Assembly: GCA_011037195.1 (NCBI GenBank)
Contig: JAAEAF010000257.1
Span: forward strand, 62,001-126,000
Source of the DNA: Triatoma infestans
Taxonomy: Eukaryota; Arthropoda; Insecta; Hemiptera; Reduviidae
Reading direction: 5' to 3'
Length of the DNA: 64,000 nt
Within the stretch, counting starts at the first letter, position 1, and each line of letters opens with the position of its first letter. Position numbers and translations under genes: made by a program. The notes below the pieces were generated by a model, which was given only the letters and a program-made list of their open reading frames with translations, did not search any database and was not told the origin of the DNA. Of the stretch, positions 10,426 through 20,244 are shown piece after piece.

Positions 10426-10752
10426 TTATTGTGGTTTTAAATTCGTGCATCTACATATACCATTAGAACAGAATCCATAAGAGTAGATACCTAATTTCCT
10501 CTGGCAACTTCGATGACATTCACGGTTAAGAAATTCAAATGGTAATGTACAGGTGAATCTTTTCACACGACCGTGATGTTCTGAAAACAATGTGAAATAA
10601 ATTAAATAACAAAGTTAATCGTAGTAAATAATAAGCTAGAACAAGGTAAATGAAACTATACCGGTTGAAACATCTTGGGGACTAGACAGGCTCGCCTCAG
10701 TATATACAAGAACGGCTAAAACTGTCACAATTAATACTAATGTTACTTTCAT
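10426..10752 (-). CDS. Defensin-like secreted peptide, short type (copy A')
   Basis: Coding exons 10662-10752 and 10426-10580 on the minus strand, with an 81-bp phase-1 GT-AG intron. The second exon is short and not a long open frame by itself, so a single-ORF view shows only exon 1. The 81-residue precursor has a signal peptide (1-20), a propeptide ending GRVKR, and a 43-residue mature peptide with Cys at 3, 14, 18, 30, 35 and 37 (C-x10-C-x3-C-x11-C-x4-C-x-C), a GFC gamma-core and a C-terminal KPQ. It differs from the long type by two fewer residues between Cys 1 and Cys 2 and by ECHRSC in place of ECNQRC. The protein is identical to B' (27656). The poly(A) signal is changed to AATAGA, whereas the other five copies have AATAAA. 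Confidence 0.72.
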
Positions 10753-10800
10753 GGTATCAATATGATATGCGTAATAATTAAGGCAGAACTCATCTTTGAG

Positions 10801-10810
10801 TATTTTTATA
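10801..10810 (-). promoter_or_regulatory. TATA box of gene A'
   Basis: TATAAAAATA on the minus strand, about 49 bp upstream of the ATG. GATAAG on the minus strand at 10832-10837. The spacing matches the other five copies. Confidence 0.65.
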
Positions 10811-11097
10811 CCCATCGCTGTGTAAAGATGTCTTATCACAACACTTATTTTTTTGTTGTTAAGTAATGTTTTTGATAACGTACTAGTTATGCAATACTTT
10901 CCAAGTGCAACATATTCAGCCTTGATGGTTGTTTTCTTTAATTATTTTGTTGTGTTTGTTCAAAAATAATGTATTACCGTGAACAATCTCTAATTTAAAT
11001 TGCAAGTAAGGGAATATATACATCGGAATTCAAGGGTGTTTCAAATAAAAGTTCTAAAGATTTACTCATAATTCTTTTGCATTTTCCAACTTTTCTA

Positions 11098-12564
11098 CGA
11101 TCACATACACTCACACTCCACCAAAACTTCTTTCTTTCTTCACTTTCTCTAATAAGAGAAAATATTGCGATTGTGGCAGATTGATGAAATTAAATTTTCA
11201 CAGCAAATACATGTTTTGAGGTCACCTGAAAACGAAAATATGTTTTTGGCAAGTGGTCTATGTGTGTGTGTTTTTCTATGTGCGTGTGTGTGTTGAGATT
11301 TAACATAATATCTCATCAGTGAAGCTTTAATATAACGAAAAGTCGCATGAAGCTTAAACTTGGTATTCCGTTTAACTACTACCCACTACATCATATATGA
11401 AAAATTACGGGCAAAATCTATTAACCGGAAGGGCGATTTTAATGCCGGTTTTTCATTGATTCTCTCGAAAAACCTTCCAACGATATTTTTCTCTTTAAAA
11501 TATGTACACACACAATTATCTATGACTTTTATTTGTAACATTCTCCCGGAAAAATTAAACTTCCTGAGGGAACAGTAGCGTTATGCTTCAACTTTAATGC
11601 ACCACCAGCATAATATAAACTTTAGAACTTTTACCACGTAAATAATGTTAATATATATTGGAAGCATTGGCGGAATTCCAAATTTGAAGTATTTGAAGGT
11701 TTATTCGAATGTGTAATTTTATAGAATAGGTTTATGAGTTTTTGGGAGTTATCCCGTAAACGGTTCCAATGATATTCTATAAAAATAAGAATGCTTGCTG
11801 CATAGAAATAACATGACACTTTTATTTGGAACATTTTCTGAAACAATGACTCTAGCAGGCGTATTGAAGCGGAGTAAGAGAAAGTCGTGTGAGTGTTTCA
11901 CTTCGGAGATTTTACATTTTATTTCAATCAATTTTATTTTTCAATCAATTTATATATTTTATTGAATAAACCTTTAGTTTACAAAATGTTATTCATTGTC
12001 TACAAAATTGAAAGATTAATATTCATTTCAAATTAATCTGTTGATAATAGTAATAATAATAAAGAGTTTATGAAGAGTAGATAGGTATGGCATTCTGTAC
12101 AGGAGTGGAGTATAACTGTGACAAAATGTTTCTATAAAATTACTAAAATTTGATAATTTAGTAGTATCGATGTTGTTCGTTACGTCTCGAAGATGACGTC
12201 ATACCCGAAGTACCATGTTATATTGATGGGAACTACCACGCTATCAATGAAGAGACATTGAATTGTGATATCTTTAAAATTTATTAGAATATAAATTAGG
12301 ATAGGTACGTCAATCTATGTTCATTTTTATACTGATTTTTGTACGATTTGAGATGAAAATATATGTTTTAATAGCTATTGTTTTACGTCGATATGCAGGC
12401 GTATGTACTGTAAATATAAATAATTTTTTTAGTATTTTTAAAGTATAGGTATATTTGTTATGATTAATTTTTGTATATCTATCACCATTAATCATCATCA
12501 ACGTCTTCTGATCCATTTAGTGTATTTGGGGTACACTTTAGAAATATATTGTAAGAAACCAGTA
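11098..12564. other. Noncoding stretch with inverted dispersed modules
   Basis: No gene. Two minus-strand copies of the dispersed module lie near 11424-11560 and 11745-11850, with AGTAAGAGAAAGTCGTGTG near 11872. The paralogue in B is about 28318-29800, with small indels. A TG-rich stretch lies near 11262-11301. Confidence 0.5.
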
Positions 12565-12835
12565 ACATATCAGATGGTGTTTTAAAACACACTGGCTTTG
12601 AAATTGTTTAAATAAATGTACTGAAAAATACAAATTTGATCTGTTTTGCCAGATCTAACTGCTCTGTTTATAGTGTTTTTTAGAGATTTCCATAATCGTT
12701 CAACTCTTTGCGTGTTAATACTAGGATCTTCACTGTTAACGGACTCAATTGAATGATTGACGAAGTTATGAATATAACCTTCATTATTTAAAGTTTCATA
12801 AGACTTCCACCCATATATCCGTTTCCCATTAACGG
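12565..12835 (-). pseudogene. Merlin-like (ISXO2/IS1595-type) transposase fragment, left arm (A)
   Basis: The minus-strand frame reads GWKSYETLNNEGYIHNFVNH, then NTQRVERLWKSLKNTINR. This fits the C-terminal part of the ISXO2-like DDE transposase domain (WxxY..L...GY.H..VNHS ... NTQ.IERLW...), as in Merlin transposons. It is an imperfect inverted copy of 13391-13640. Only the C-terminal third is present and no terminal repeat was identified. Confidence 0.65.
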
Positions 12836-13388
12836 ATAGGCAAGACAAAGCTCTGGACTCCCACGCTCTGTTTGTAGCAGCACTTAGGTGGCAAAGTCAA
12901 CATCTAGGCAGGATAGAGTTATTCGACGTTCCATATCTTCGACTGAAGGCACGGGATTAAGGTTACTGTACACTTTATTTTTTAGATATCCCCGCAAAAA
13001 ATAGTCCAGAGCTTTGGCTTGCCTATCCGTTGATGGTGCCCAGTTTGAAGAGCTTCTTTAAAGAAAAAATAAGGTAATTTTGACATTAAACTGAAATTTG
13101 TTTTTCATATTTTAAATTACCATAACTTTTGAAAAACCTAACCGATTTAAAATTTTTTTTTTTTTTTTTAGAGGCTCAAGTACATAAAAATATACAAAAA
13201 AAAATATAATGTTCCATTTGGAAAAAAAAGTTGGATGCTGTATCTCGGGATATTGGGGTATAAAAAAATGGTTCAATCACTGAAAATAAACTAGACTAAA
13301 AATGATTAAATACGTGTTTTCTATTTTTTCGAAATTTCCCGCCGTTTAAAAAAAAAGTGGGTGGAGCATATAACTCTGGTCACCCTGT
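12836..13388 (+). mobile_element. Collapsed mariner-like remnant (A)
   Basis: Compared with B (30050-31161), A retains the left inverted arm (about 12836-12990) and then jumps directly to AGTCCAGAGCTTTGGCTTGCC near 13002. The transposase core and most of the right arm are deleted. The remaining 3' part ends in the TIR-like AACTCTGGTCACCCTGTAT (about 13372-13390). Confidence 0.65.
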
Positions 13389-13390
13389 AT

Positions 13391-13640
13391 AGGTGGAAAT
13401 CTTATGAAACTTTGAATAATGATGGTTATATTCATAGCTTCGTCAATCATTCAATTGAATTCGTTAACAGTGAAGATCCTAGTATTAACACGCAAAAAGT
13501 AGAAAGATTATGGAAATCTCGACAAAACACTGTAAACAGAGAAGTTAGACCTGGCAAACAGATCATATTATATTTTTCAGTATATTTATTTAAACAACTT
13601 AAAAGCCAGCGTTTTAAAACTCCATCTGATATGTTACCAT
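13391..13640 (+). pseudogene. Merlin-like transposase fragment, right arm (A)
   Basis: The plus-strand frame carries RWKSYETLNNDGYIHSFVNH and NTQKVERLWKSRQNTVNR. It is the inverted partner of 12565-12835. Homology starts immediately after the mariner TIR, so the mariner lies at the symmetry axis of a Merlin-derived inverted repeat. Confidence 0.65.
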
Positions 13641-13665
13641 TTTCTTACCAGATATTTCTAAAGTG

Positions 13666-13885
13666 AACCCTGGATACGGTAAATACGAGCTTGCACATCA
13701 CGGCGATTTGAATAGAAGCAGAACGGAGTTCCGACCTTCGCTACCTAGAACGCTACTAACTATAGCTTACCACTTTTTACCACGATGCAGGGTGAACACC
13801 GACTTTGCTCTCACTGGAATCGAACCCCGAAATCTCGCACGAAAGGCGAATGTGCTAACCGGTAGACCAACGCGTGAGGACGATT
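13666..13885 (-). repeat. tRNA-like sequence, candidate SINE (A)
   Basis: On the minus strand, 13885-13810 reads as a degenerate tRNA: CCTCACG at the 5' side, a D-arm-like TGGTCTACCGGTTAGC, an anticodon-arm-like CGCCTTTCGTGCG, and a B-box GGTTCGATTCC (complement of 13816-13826). CTCAC/GTGAG can pair as an acceptor stem. The T-stem pairs poorly, so it is not a working tRNA. The downstream 140 bp may be a SINE body. The paralogue is 31436-31657. Confidence 0.45.
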
Positions 13886-14420
13886 GCAAATAGTTAAAAG
13901 AAAAAAATCGTTGGAACCTTTTTCGAGGGAATCAACGAAAACTACCAAGACCTTCATTAAAGTCGCACTTCCGGTTGATAGATTTTGTCCGTAATTTTTA
14001 TGTGTGATGAAGTGGGCAGTAGTTAAACGGAATATCAATTTTGAGCTTCCAGCGACTTTTCGCTATGTTATATTAAAGAGTCGCGTTTGAGATATTATAT
14101 TAAAACGCACATAGACCATTTGCCAAAAACATTTTTTCGTTTTTATAGGACCTCAAAACATGTATTTGCGGTGAAAATTTAATTATGAAAATATATCACG
14201 ATCGTAATACATTATCTTACTACTAGTAAGAGACAGTAAAAGTCAGGCATTAAACTTACACGATACGCTATATCTATGCGGAAGAGGAAATGGTTATAGT
14301 GGTTTGTGAGATAATTCCAACAAACTCAAAACTATTCTGTAATATGCACTTTTTGTTATCCGATTTAGTTCAAATGTTACCAGCACTTCCTTCTAATGTA
14401 TATTAATAACTTGTAGAGCC

Positions 14421-14440
14421 AATGTATATTAATATACATT
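14421..14440. repeat. Perfect 20-bp palindrome
   Basis: AATGTATATT followed by its exact reverse complement AATATACATT. It is identical at 32192-32211 in unit B and broken by one substitution near 51384 in unit C. No protein partner is implied. Confidence 0.7.
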
Positions 14441-14931
14441 AGAATTGTATTGAACAAGTATGTTATCGGGAAACATAACGTTATTTTTTCCCAGAATTCC
14501 CAAAAAATCAATTTTCCAAGGTATATTCTTCAAATAAATGTAATAGGAAACATTTTTGTATATCGTATACGAAGTTTAATAAAAACCGTTGGAGCCACAG
14601 CAATACCAAAATTCTGCTCATTACACGGTTAAATATAAATCCTCAGAAAGGCCTTGATAACCGAATGAGAGAAATTAGGGAAGCGACACATATTTTGGAA
14701 AGTTTATAGGTTAGGTATTGCAGGAAATGGTTCGCACCTTGACGGTAGAAATGGAGAGATGGATCGTTACATGATTCCTCCTAGAAGGTGTTGATCAAAT
14801 GCTGTACTCAGATTATTGACCAAGGGGGGGGACACTGAATAGGCAGGACATCGAGGTAAAGTGAAATAAGATGTGAGAGTGATTGTGTGAGTAAATTCTA
14901 ACTTTATAAATTCATTTCAATTGTGTGAGAA

Positions 14932-15684
14932 ATGGATGGTGAGGTTCAAAGTGCAGAAAAACAAAGTACAGAGAATCAGAGTGCTTGTTCAGTGGTTGGC
15001 GGGCTCGGCCCCTTTAATATTCTACTGATAAAGTTAAATGATATTACATCCGAATTGAAATCATTAAAACAGAAGGTAACTAGTAACAATAACGATGTTA
15101 AATCTGCTATATTAAAAATGAAAGACAATATAAATAAATTGCAAAATTCGTTTACTTTGCTCAAACAGGAGAATAAAAATTTAAAACAGGAGGTTGATTA
15201 TTTACGTGTTAGTGTTGGGAAAAAAAATATTTTTGAACAATTGTATAAGAGAAACAATTTAATTCTATATAATTTTGAAGAGGAGAAAGATGAGGGAATT
15301 GATTCTCTGGAGATGCGTATTCTTGATTTTATAAATAACAAGTTGGAGGTAAATATTGAAATAAAAGAAATTGATTATATTCGTAGATTGGGGAAAAAAA
15401 GTGGCAACAAGCCCGTGTTGATCAGGCTGACCTACCTAAGAAAGAAATATGAAATTCTGAGAAATTCGAAGAAGTTAAAAGGTGAGGTGTTGTTTTTGTC
15501 TGAGGAAATTAGACGTGTCAGAAGAGAATTAATCCCTTTCCTAAACGAGGCTCGATCTGGCAACTCAAAAGCCATGCTAAGATACGATAAATTAATAATT
15601 AAAGGCAAATTTTACAGCCTAAATGATTTGAAAGAGCAACAGTCTGTGAAAAACCCAAAAGAGTCTGCACCATACAACGCGTAA
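14932..15684 (+). CDS. LINE ORF1 protein, uninterrupted (copy A)
   Basis: 250 codons with no stop. Residues about 30-95 form a predicted coiled coil (heptad-like Leu/Ile/Lys/Glu-rich). Then RNNLILYNFEEE and IDYIRRLGKKSGNKPVLIRL resemble the RRM-like/transposase_22 region of LINE ORF1 proteins, which are nucleic-acid chaperones of the retrotransposon RNP. The tail is basic and polar. Copy B is broken by a 1-bp deletion and a nonsense codon, so this is the better-preserved copy. With no functional ORF2 beside it, mobility would require help from another element. Confidence 0.65.
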   Translation: MDGEVQSAEKQSTENQSACSVVGGLGPFNILLIKLNDITSELKSLKQKVTSNNNDVKSAILKMKDNINKLQNSFTLLKQENKNLKQEVDYLRVSVGKKNIFEQLYKRNNLILYNFEEEKDEGIDSLEMRILDFINNKLEVNIEIKEIDYIRRLGKKSGNKPVLIRLTYLRKKYEILRNSKKLKGEVLFLSEEIRRVRRELIPFLNEARSGNSKAMLRYDKLIIKGKFYSLNDLKEQQSVKNPKESAPYNA

Positions 15685-15873
15685 TACTGGAGTTGTAACA
15701 GACGAATCAGAAATATTTGATGAAAATTCATCTGATACGTCGGGGAGCGTTCTAGGCAGATGGTTAAAAGAAGGAAAGTTAGGAAGGAGTGAGAGGAGCT
15801 CACCCAAAACGGTTAAAAAGAGGAAAGTTGGAAACTCACCGGAAGTAAAAAGTGCAGGAAATTTTCGTTCCTA

Positions 15874-17990
15874 ATGGAATACCTATTAACATCATTAAAA
15901 TTTTGGCACGTCCACGAATTTAACATTGTAAAGAATGGCTGTTATGAATTAAATAACTTTCAGATAATCTGTATGGTTGAAACTTGGCGAACTAGTGAAC
16001 TGGATAAGATACCCCACCTTCATAATTATGGAGGTATCGGTTTAGTAAATTGCATAACTAAGTTATTTACACAAATTCTATTATTTCGCTTACAAGAATG
16101 GAGCGAAAACTTACAATTAATCCCAGAAAGTCAAAACGGTTTTAGAAAAAATCGTGGGTGTTTAGATAACGTGTTTATTTTCAATTCTTTTTTTTTTTTT
16201 TTTTTTTTTGAATTGGTTTATTGAATCTTCACAACTACATAAATAAATATGTAACAAGTAAATAGGCTAACAAAAGTTGAACAAAGACGTGATGGTCATG
16301 AATGGTAATTATCCAGTGACAACCACCATTAGTCACTCAGAAGGTCGCGGGGCCAACGACGTTTCAATCGCCTTGTAGGATTGCCTGGAAGTGTGGTGGA
16401 GGAGAGGGTTTGGGCGAGAGGATTGGGATGAAGGGGGAGTCTGCTGTGGAATTTCTTGTATCGGAGCTTTGCTAAATCCTGGACAAAGGAATCTTCACAT
16501 CTGTGTGGATTGTATGGTAGGAAACATAATAAGGAGCATCGACTATGCGTCGGAGTATTTTGGACTGCAGGGTTTGTATTCTTTTGAGGTTGGTACGTTT
16601 TGTGGTTCCGTAGAGTTCTAGTCCGTACATCCAGATGGGTGCGAGTAGTGATTTTCAATTCTATAATTCAAACTCATTTTGGTTTACAAAAGAAAAATTT
16701 ATTTGTTCTGTTTATAGATTTTAGGCGAGCATTCGATAGTTTGGACCTTACTCTGTTGTGGGGAAATTATATAACCTTGGTCTTAGTGGCAAATTATTTA
16801 GAATAATTAGAAATATGTATTCTTTAACAAAGGTGAAAATTAAAGTTGCCGACCGTATGACTTCTGGGGTTAATATTTCCCAGGGTGTCATCCAGGGGGA
16901 GGTTTTATCCCCACTACTTTTTAATTTATTTGTAAGCGATATAGAATATTATTTTAGACTTCATAATGCTTCTGGGATAAATATATCTAATGATCGGGAG
17001 ATAATGTTTTTAAATTTTGCTGACGATTGTTGATTTTGGGTGACTCATACTCAGATATGACATTTAAATTAAATTTATTACACTCTTATTGTACAAATAG
17101 CAAACTGGTCGTAAATGTAAATAAAACAAAGATTATGAAATTTGGTTTGGGAAGAATGCCAAAAAAACAAAGGAATTTTTTTTAATAATGAAAAACTTGA
17201 AACAGTTAAACGTTTTGATTATTTAGGTGTGACATTTGTAAGACCTGGTCTATTTAATGATGCAACAAGTAATGTCATTAATAAAGCTAATGCTGCTATA
17301 GGATCTGTAATTAATATTTTGTCTAAAGGGAAATCAAAAAGCTGGGATCCTAAATGTTATTTGTTTCAAAGTTTAGTAAAAAATTGTTTATTTTACTGTG
17401 CACCTGTTTGGGGACTACGGCACCTAGATCAATGAGAGAAAGTGCAATTAAAATTTTTTAAATGTCTGTTTTGTCTTCCCCGTTCAACTCCAAATCACTT
17501 AGTTCGATTAGAAATGGGTCAATGTCATTTAAGTTTTTATATTGTTAAAGCAGCTCTTAAATGGTTACGAAAAATTATAAATGCAGACGATCAAAGTTAT
17601 TTAAAGCTCTGTTTTAATAGATTAGTAGCTTTGAGTGAAACATACCCATCTAACATTAAATATAATTGGTATTTACAATTAAAAGTTGTTTAAAAATAGT
17701 TAATATGGAAGATCTAGGTTCTCTTGAAAATTGTTTAAAAGTTAAACGCAATATATACATCGTTTTAGAAAGGTATAAACAGCAATTATTCTACATAGAC
17801 ATAGAGAGAAATATTAGTTCCCCTTATAATATATTTAGTGTGAATTCCTCTTTTCTATACAGTACTTGTCAGCAATATCTAACTTTAAATATTTCATTTA
17901 ATGTCACAAAAATCTTTGCTCAAATCAGAATTTTCTGGACCATACTTAATCAAAATTTCTATAGGTAACATATCTTGTGTTATTGTGCAT
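15874..17990 (+). pseudogene. LINE ORF2 pseudogene (copy A)
   Basis: A short endonuclease start (FWHVHEFNIVKNGCYELNNF) runs directly into the RT (GIGLVNCITKLFTQILLFRL), so most of the endonuclease and the RT N-terminus are deleted. RT pieces: NGFRKNRGCLDN, then a nested insertion (16189-16650), then VLFIDFRRAFDSLD, GVIQGEVLSPLLFNLF and NFADDC with a frameshift at the catalytic ADD (about 17030), which is shared with B. The thumb and C-terminal region follow in pieces (17142-17968). The C-terminal CCHC segment present in B is deleted here after about 17965. Confidence 0.75.
16189..16650 (-). mobile_element. Nested 5'-truncated jockey-type LINE fragment with TSD
   Basis: A 462-bp insertion within the LINE. 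The poly(T) run at 16188-16209 is the poly(A) tail of a minus-strand element. The minus-strand frame ends in PTRRLKRRWPRDLLSD, matching the ORF2 C-terminus of the element at 38129-42333. It is flanked by a 12-bp target duplication ATTTTCAATTCT (16177-16188 and 16651-16662), which occurs once at the intact site in B (33952-33963). Confidence 0.88.
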
Positions 17991-19562
17991 TATTTATAAT
18001 TTTACTAAAAATATGTTAAAGACCAGATCTTTTATGCTTCATGAATAGTAACTATAATAATATTTATGATTCTATTTAATTTTATTTTAACTAAGAAGAG
18101 TATGTATTTTATTTTTATAGTAAATTGTAATTATTTCCTTTTGTACTGTAATAGAACTGTACTTCCTTTGTAACAGGTACTTGTACCTCTACATAAATAA
18201 ATAATAATAATAATAATACTTCTAAATAAAGACAAACTTCCTGTCATCCAATTTTTTTGAAACTCCGAATTTCAACATCATTTTTAATTTTAATTAATAT
18301 TATTTAGCTGATAGAATTGTGCAATAAGCTGAAATACTCCTGAAATCCCCTCTTAGAAGCCTCATTGAATGCGTTGTCCCGGAGAAATATTTCAAATAAA
18401 AATTGTAGATCTTTGAATGTGTAGCTGATATTTCAAATTTAAAGAAAATCGTTGGAGCCATTTTCGAGAAAATGTTAAAAAAGTGGAAAAACCTTTCAGA
18501 AAGTGGTACCTTCGGTTGAGGAATTTTGGCAGATAACGTACTGTTAGATCCCATGGTGAAACCCAAACGGTATATCAAGATTTAACCTTCTGCGATTTTT
18601 TTTTTTTTTGAGCTAGCCGTTCCCCCTCATACATATACATATATATACATTAACACACAGATCATAAGCTAAAAGCCACTTTTTTGACACATGGGATTTG
18701 TGTCCAAAACTCGATATCGAAGATTTAACACGATTATAATACTTCCTCTTACTAGGAGTAAGAGAATGTAAAATATGATGTAAAAAGTTAATCAATTTTA
18801 GGGGTTCAAAAGTAAAGCTCGAGTAACCTTCCTGCAAACCTTCTAGCGTCATCACTAGCAATCGTCACCCTTCCAAGATATTTGAAGTAATTAGTATATA
18901 GATGGGCCACAGATTATTACACCGCATTATTAATAAACGCATACGCCAAAGTGATACAACTTCGATTTCTACTTTGGACCATCGTACAAAAATAGCCTAA
19001 AGGCAAAATGCTCTAATCTCCGAACAAAATAGAATTTCATCTTTTTTGCTAAAAAGGACCGGAAATAAAGCCCAATAATGTATAAATATTTCCTTAGAGA
19101 TCAATTGCGGTAACCATGGCAGTGAACCACCTTAGATCACTCCTGACTCGACCAAGGAGATATATAATGCGAGGGCTATTGGGGATTCTTCAGGGATAGA
19201 GGACTTCTGCTCTGCAATATTCCCCCCTAACAAAGATTATGTTTTCTTCGAGGCATTTCTTCATCTATCACAGGCGGCATTATGCAAGATATTTTAAAAA
19301 GGTTACGATATGTGCCTGCATGCTTCCTTTACCAACCCAGCGGCTTTTTTGTTGTCCTGAATTCTTGTGCCCACACTCATTGGCACACAAATTTATTCTC
19401 AGGCTTAATATTCACTGTCGGCTCCAGTTTCCTTCGGCATTCCTTATTTATATGTGATCTGACTCAATCTATCTCATTTAAAAATTAAATATTAAAAAAA
19501 GAACGATTTTCTATTGAAAAACAGCTTTATTTCTCATTTAATTATGAAACAAACTTTGTTTA

Positions 19563-19895
19563 TTATCGTGATTTTAAAGTCCTGCATCTACATATACCAT
19601 TAACACAGAAACCATAAGTTAAGTCACCTAATTTCCTTTGGCATCTTTGATTACATTCAAGATTACTAAGAAATTTAGGTGGTAAATTTTCACAGATGTA
19701 TCGTTTCAGACGACTGTGATGTTCTGAAAACAATATGAAATAAATTAAAAACAATGTTAATAGCAATAAATAATAAGCTAGAACAAGATGAATGATAACT
19801 ATACCGGTTGAAACATCTCTGGGACTAGACAGGTCCGCCTCAGTGTAAACAAGAACGGCTAAAACTGTCACAATTAATACTAATGTTACTTTCAT
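19563..19895 (-). CDS. Defensin-like secreted peptide, long type (copy B)
   Basis: Coding exons 19805-19895 and 19563-19723 (minus), with an 81-bp phase-1 GT-AG intron. The 83-residue precursor has signal 1-20, a propeptide ending RLKR, and a 45-residue mature peptide starting YICENLPPKF with six cysteines in the same spacing as copy A. The predicted protein is identical to copy D (56435). It differs from A in the mature region at about 10 positions, mostly outside the cysteines. AATAAA at 19526-19531. Confidence 0.78.
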   Translation of the reverse strand: MKVTLVLIVTVLAVLVYTEADLSSPRDVSTGIVIIHLVLAYYLLLLTLFLIYFILFSEHHSRLKRYICENLPPKFLSNLECNQRCQRKLGDLTYGFCVNGICRCRTLKSR

Positions 19896-19943
19896 GGTAT
19901 CAATATGATATGCGTAACAATTAAGACAGACCTCATCTTTGAG

Positions 19944-19953
19944 TATTTTTATA
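19944..19953 (-). promoter_or_regulatory. TATA box of gene B
   Basis: TATAAAAATA on the minus strand, about 49 bp upstream of the ATG. GATAAG on the minus strand at 19975-19980. Confidence 0.65.
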
Positions 19954-20244
19954 CCCATCGCTGTTTAAAGATGACTTATCAAAACATGTATTTTTTTGTC
20001 GTTAAGTAATTTGTTTGATAACATATTCCAAGTGCAACATATTCAGCCTTGATGGTTGTTTTCTTTAATTATTTTTTGTGTTGTTCAAAAATAATCTATT
20101 ACCGTGAACAATCTCTGATATAATTTGATATAATCTGCATTCAAGGGTGTTTCAAATAAAAGTTCTAAAGATTTACTCATAATTCTTTTATATTTTCCAA
20201 CTTTTCTAAAAAACCTAAACATATTTTGCAAATTTACACATTAA

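Larger units (their letters stand above)
14885..18222 (+). mobile_element. Internally deleted non-LTR retrotransposon (copy A)
   Basis: A LINE with ORF1 (14932-15684) and a broken ORF2, ending in a (TAA)n tail (about 18193-18222). It joins unit sequence after GATGTGAGAGTGA (left) and before TACTTC (right). In the C/D region about 3 kb (52040-55084) occupies the same interval. A large internal deletion joins the start of the endonuclease to the middle of the RT and is shared with copy B. The clade is undetermined; (TAA)n tails are typical of I-type elements. Confidence 0.78.
863..18229. repeat. Segmental duplication unit A (~17.4 kb)
   Basis: This unit is repeated in the same order and orientation at about 18230-35694. 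Matched landmarks are the long-type gene (2170/19563), the small peptide ORF (5690/22933), the gag ATG (6764/24005), the short-type gene (10426/27656), the Merlin/mariner cluster (12.6-13.6/29.8-31.4 kb) and LINE ORF1 (14932/32718). Main differences: A has lost about 0.5 kb of mariner core, carries a 462-bp nested LINE fragment (16189-16650), has a 132-bp tandem duplication near 2752-3010, and has lost the 3' zinc-finger part of its LINE. Boundaries are approximate because they follow repeat junctions. Confidence 0.85.

Noticed and set aside
12310..12516. 68-codon minus-strand frame present in A and B
   Set aside because: AT-rich Lys/Ile/Asn composition, no domain, and its conservation is explained by the recent duplication.
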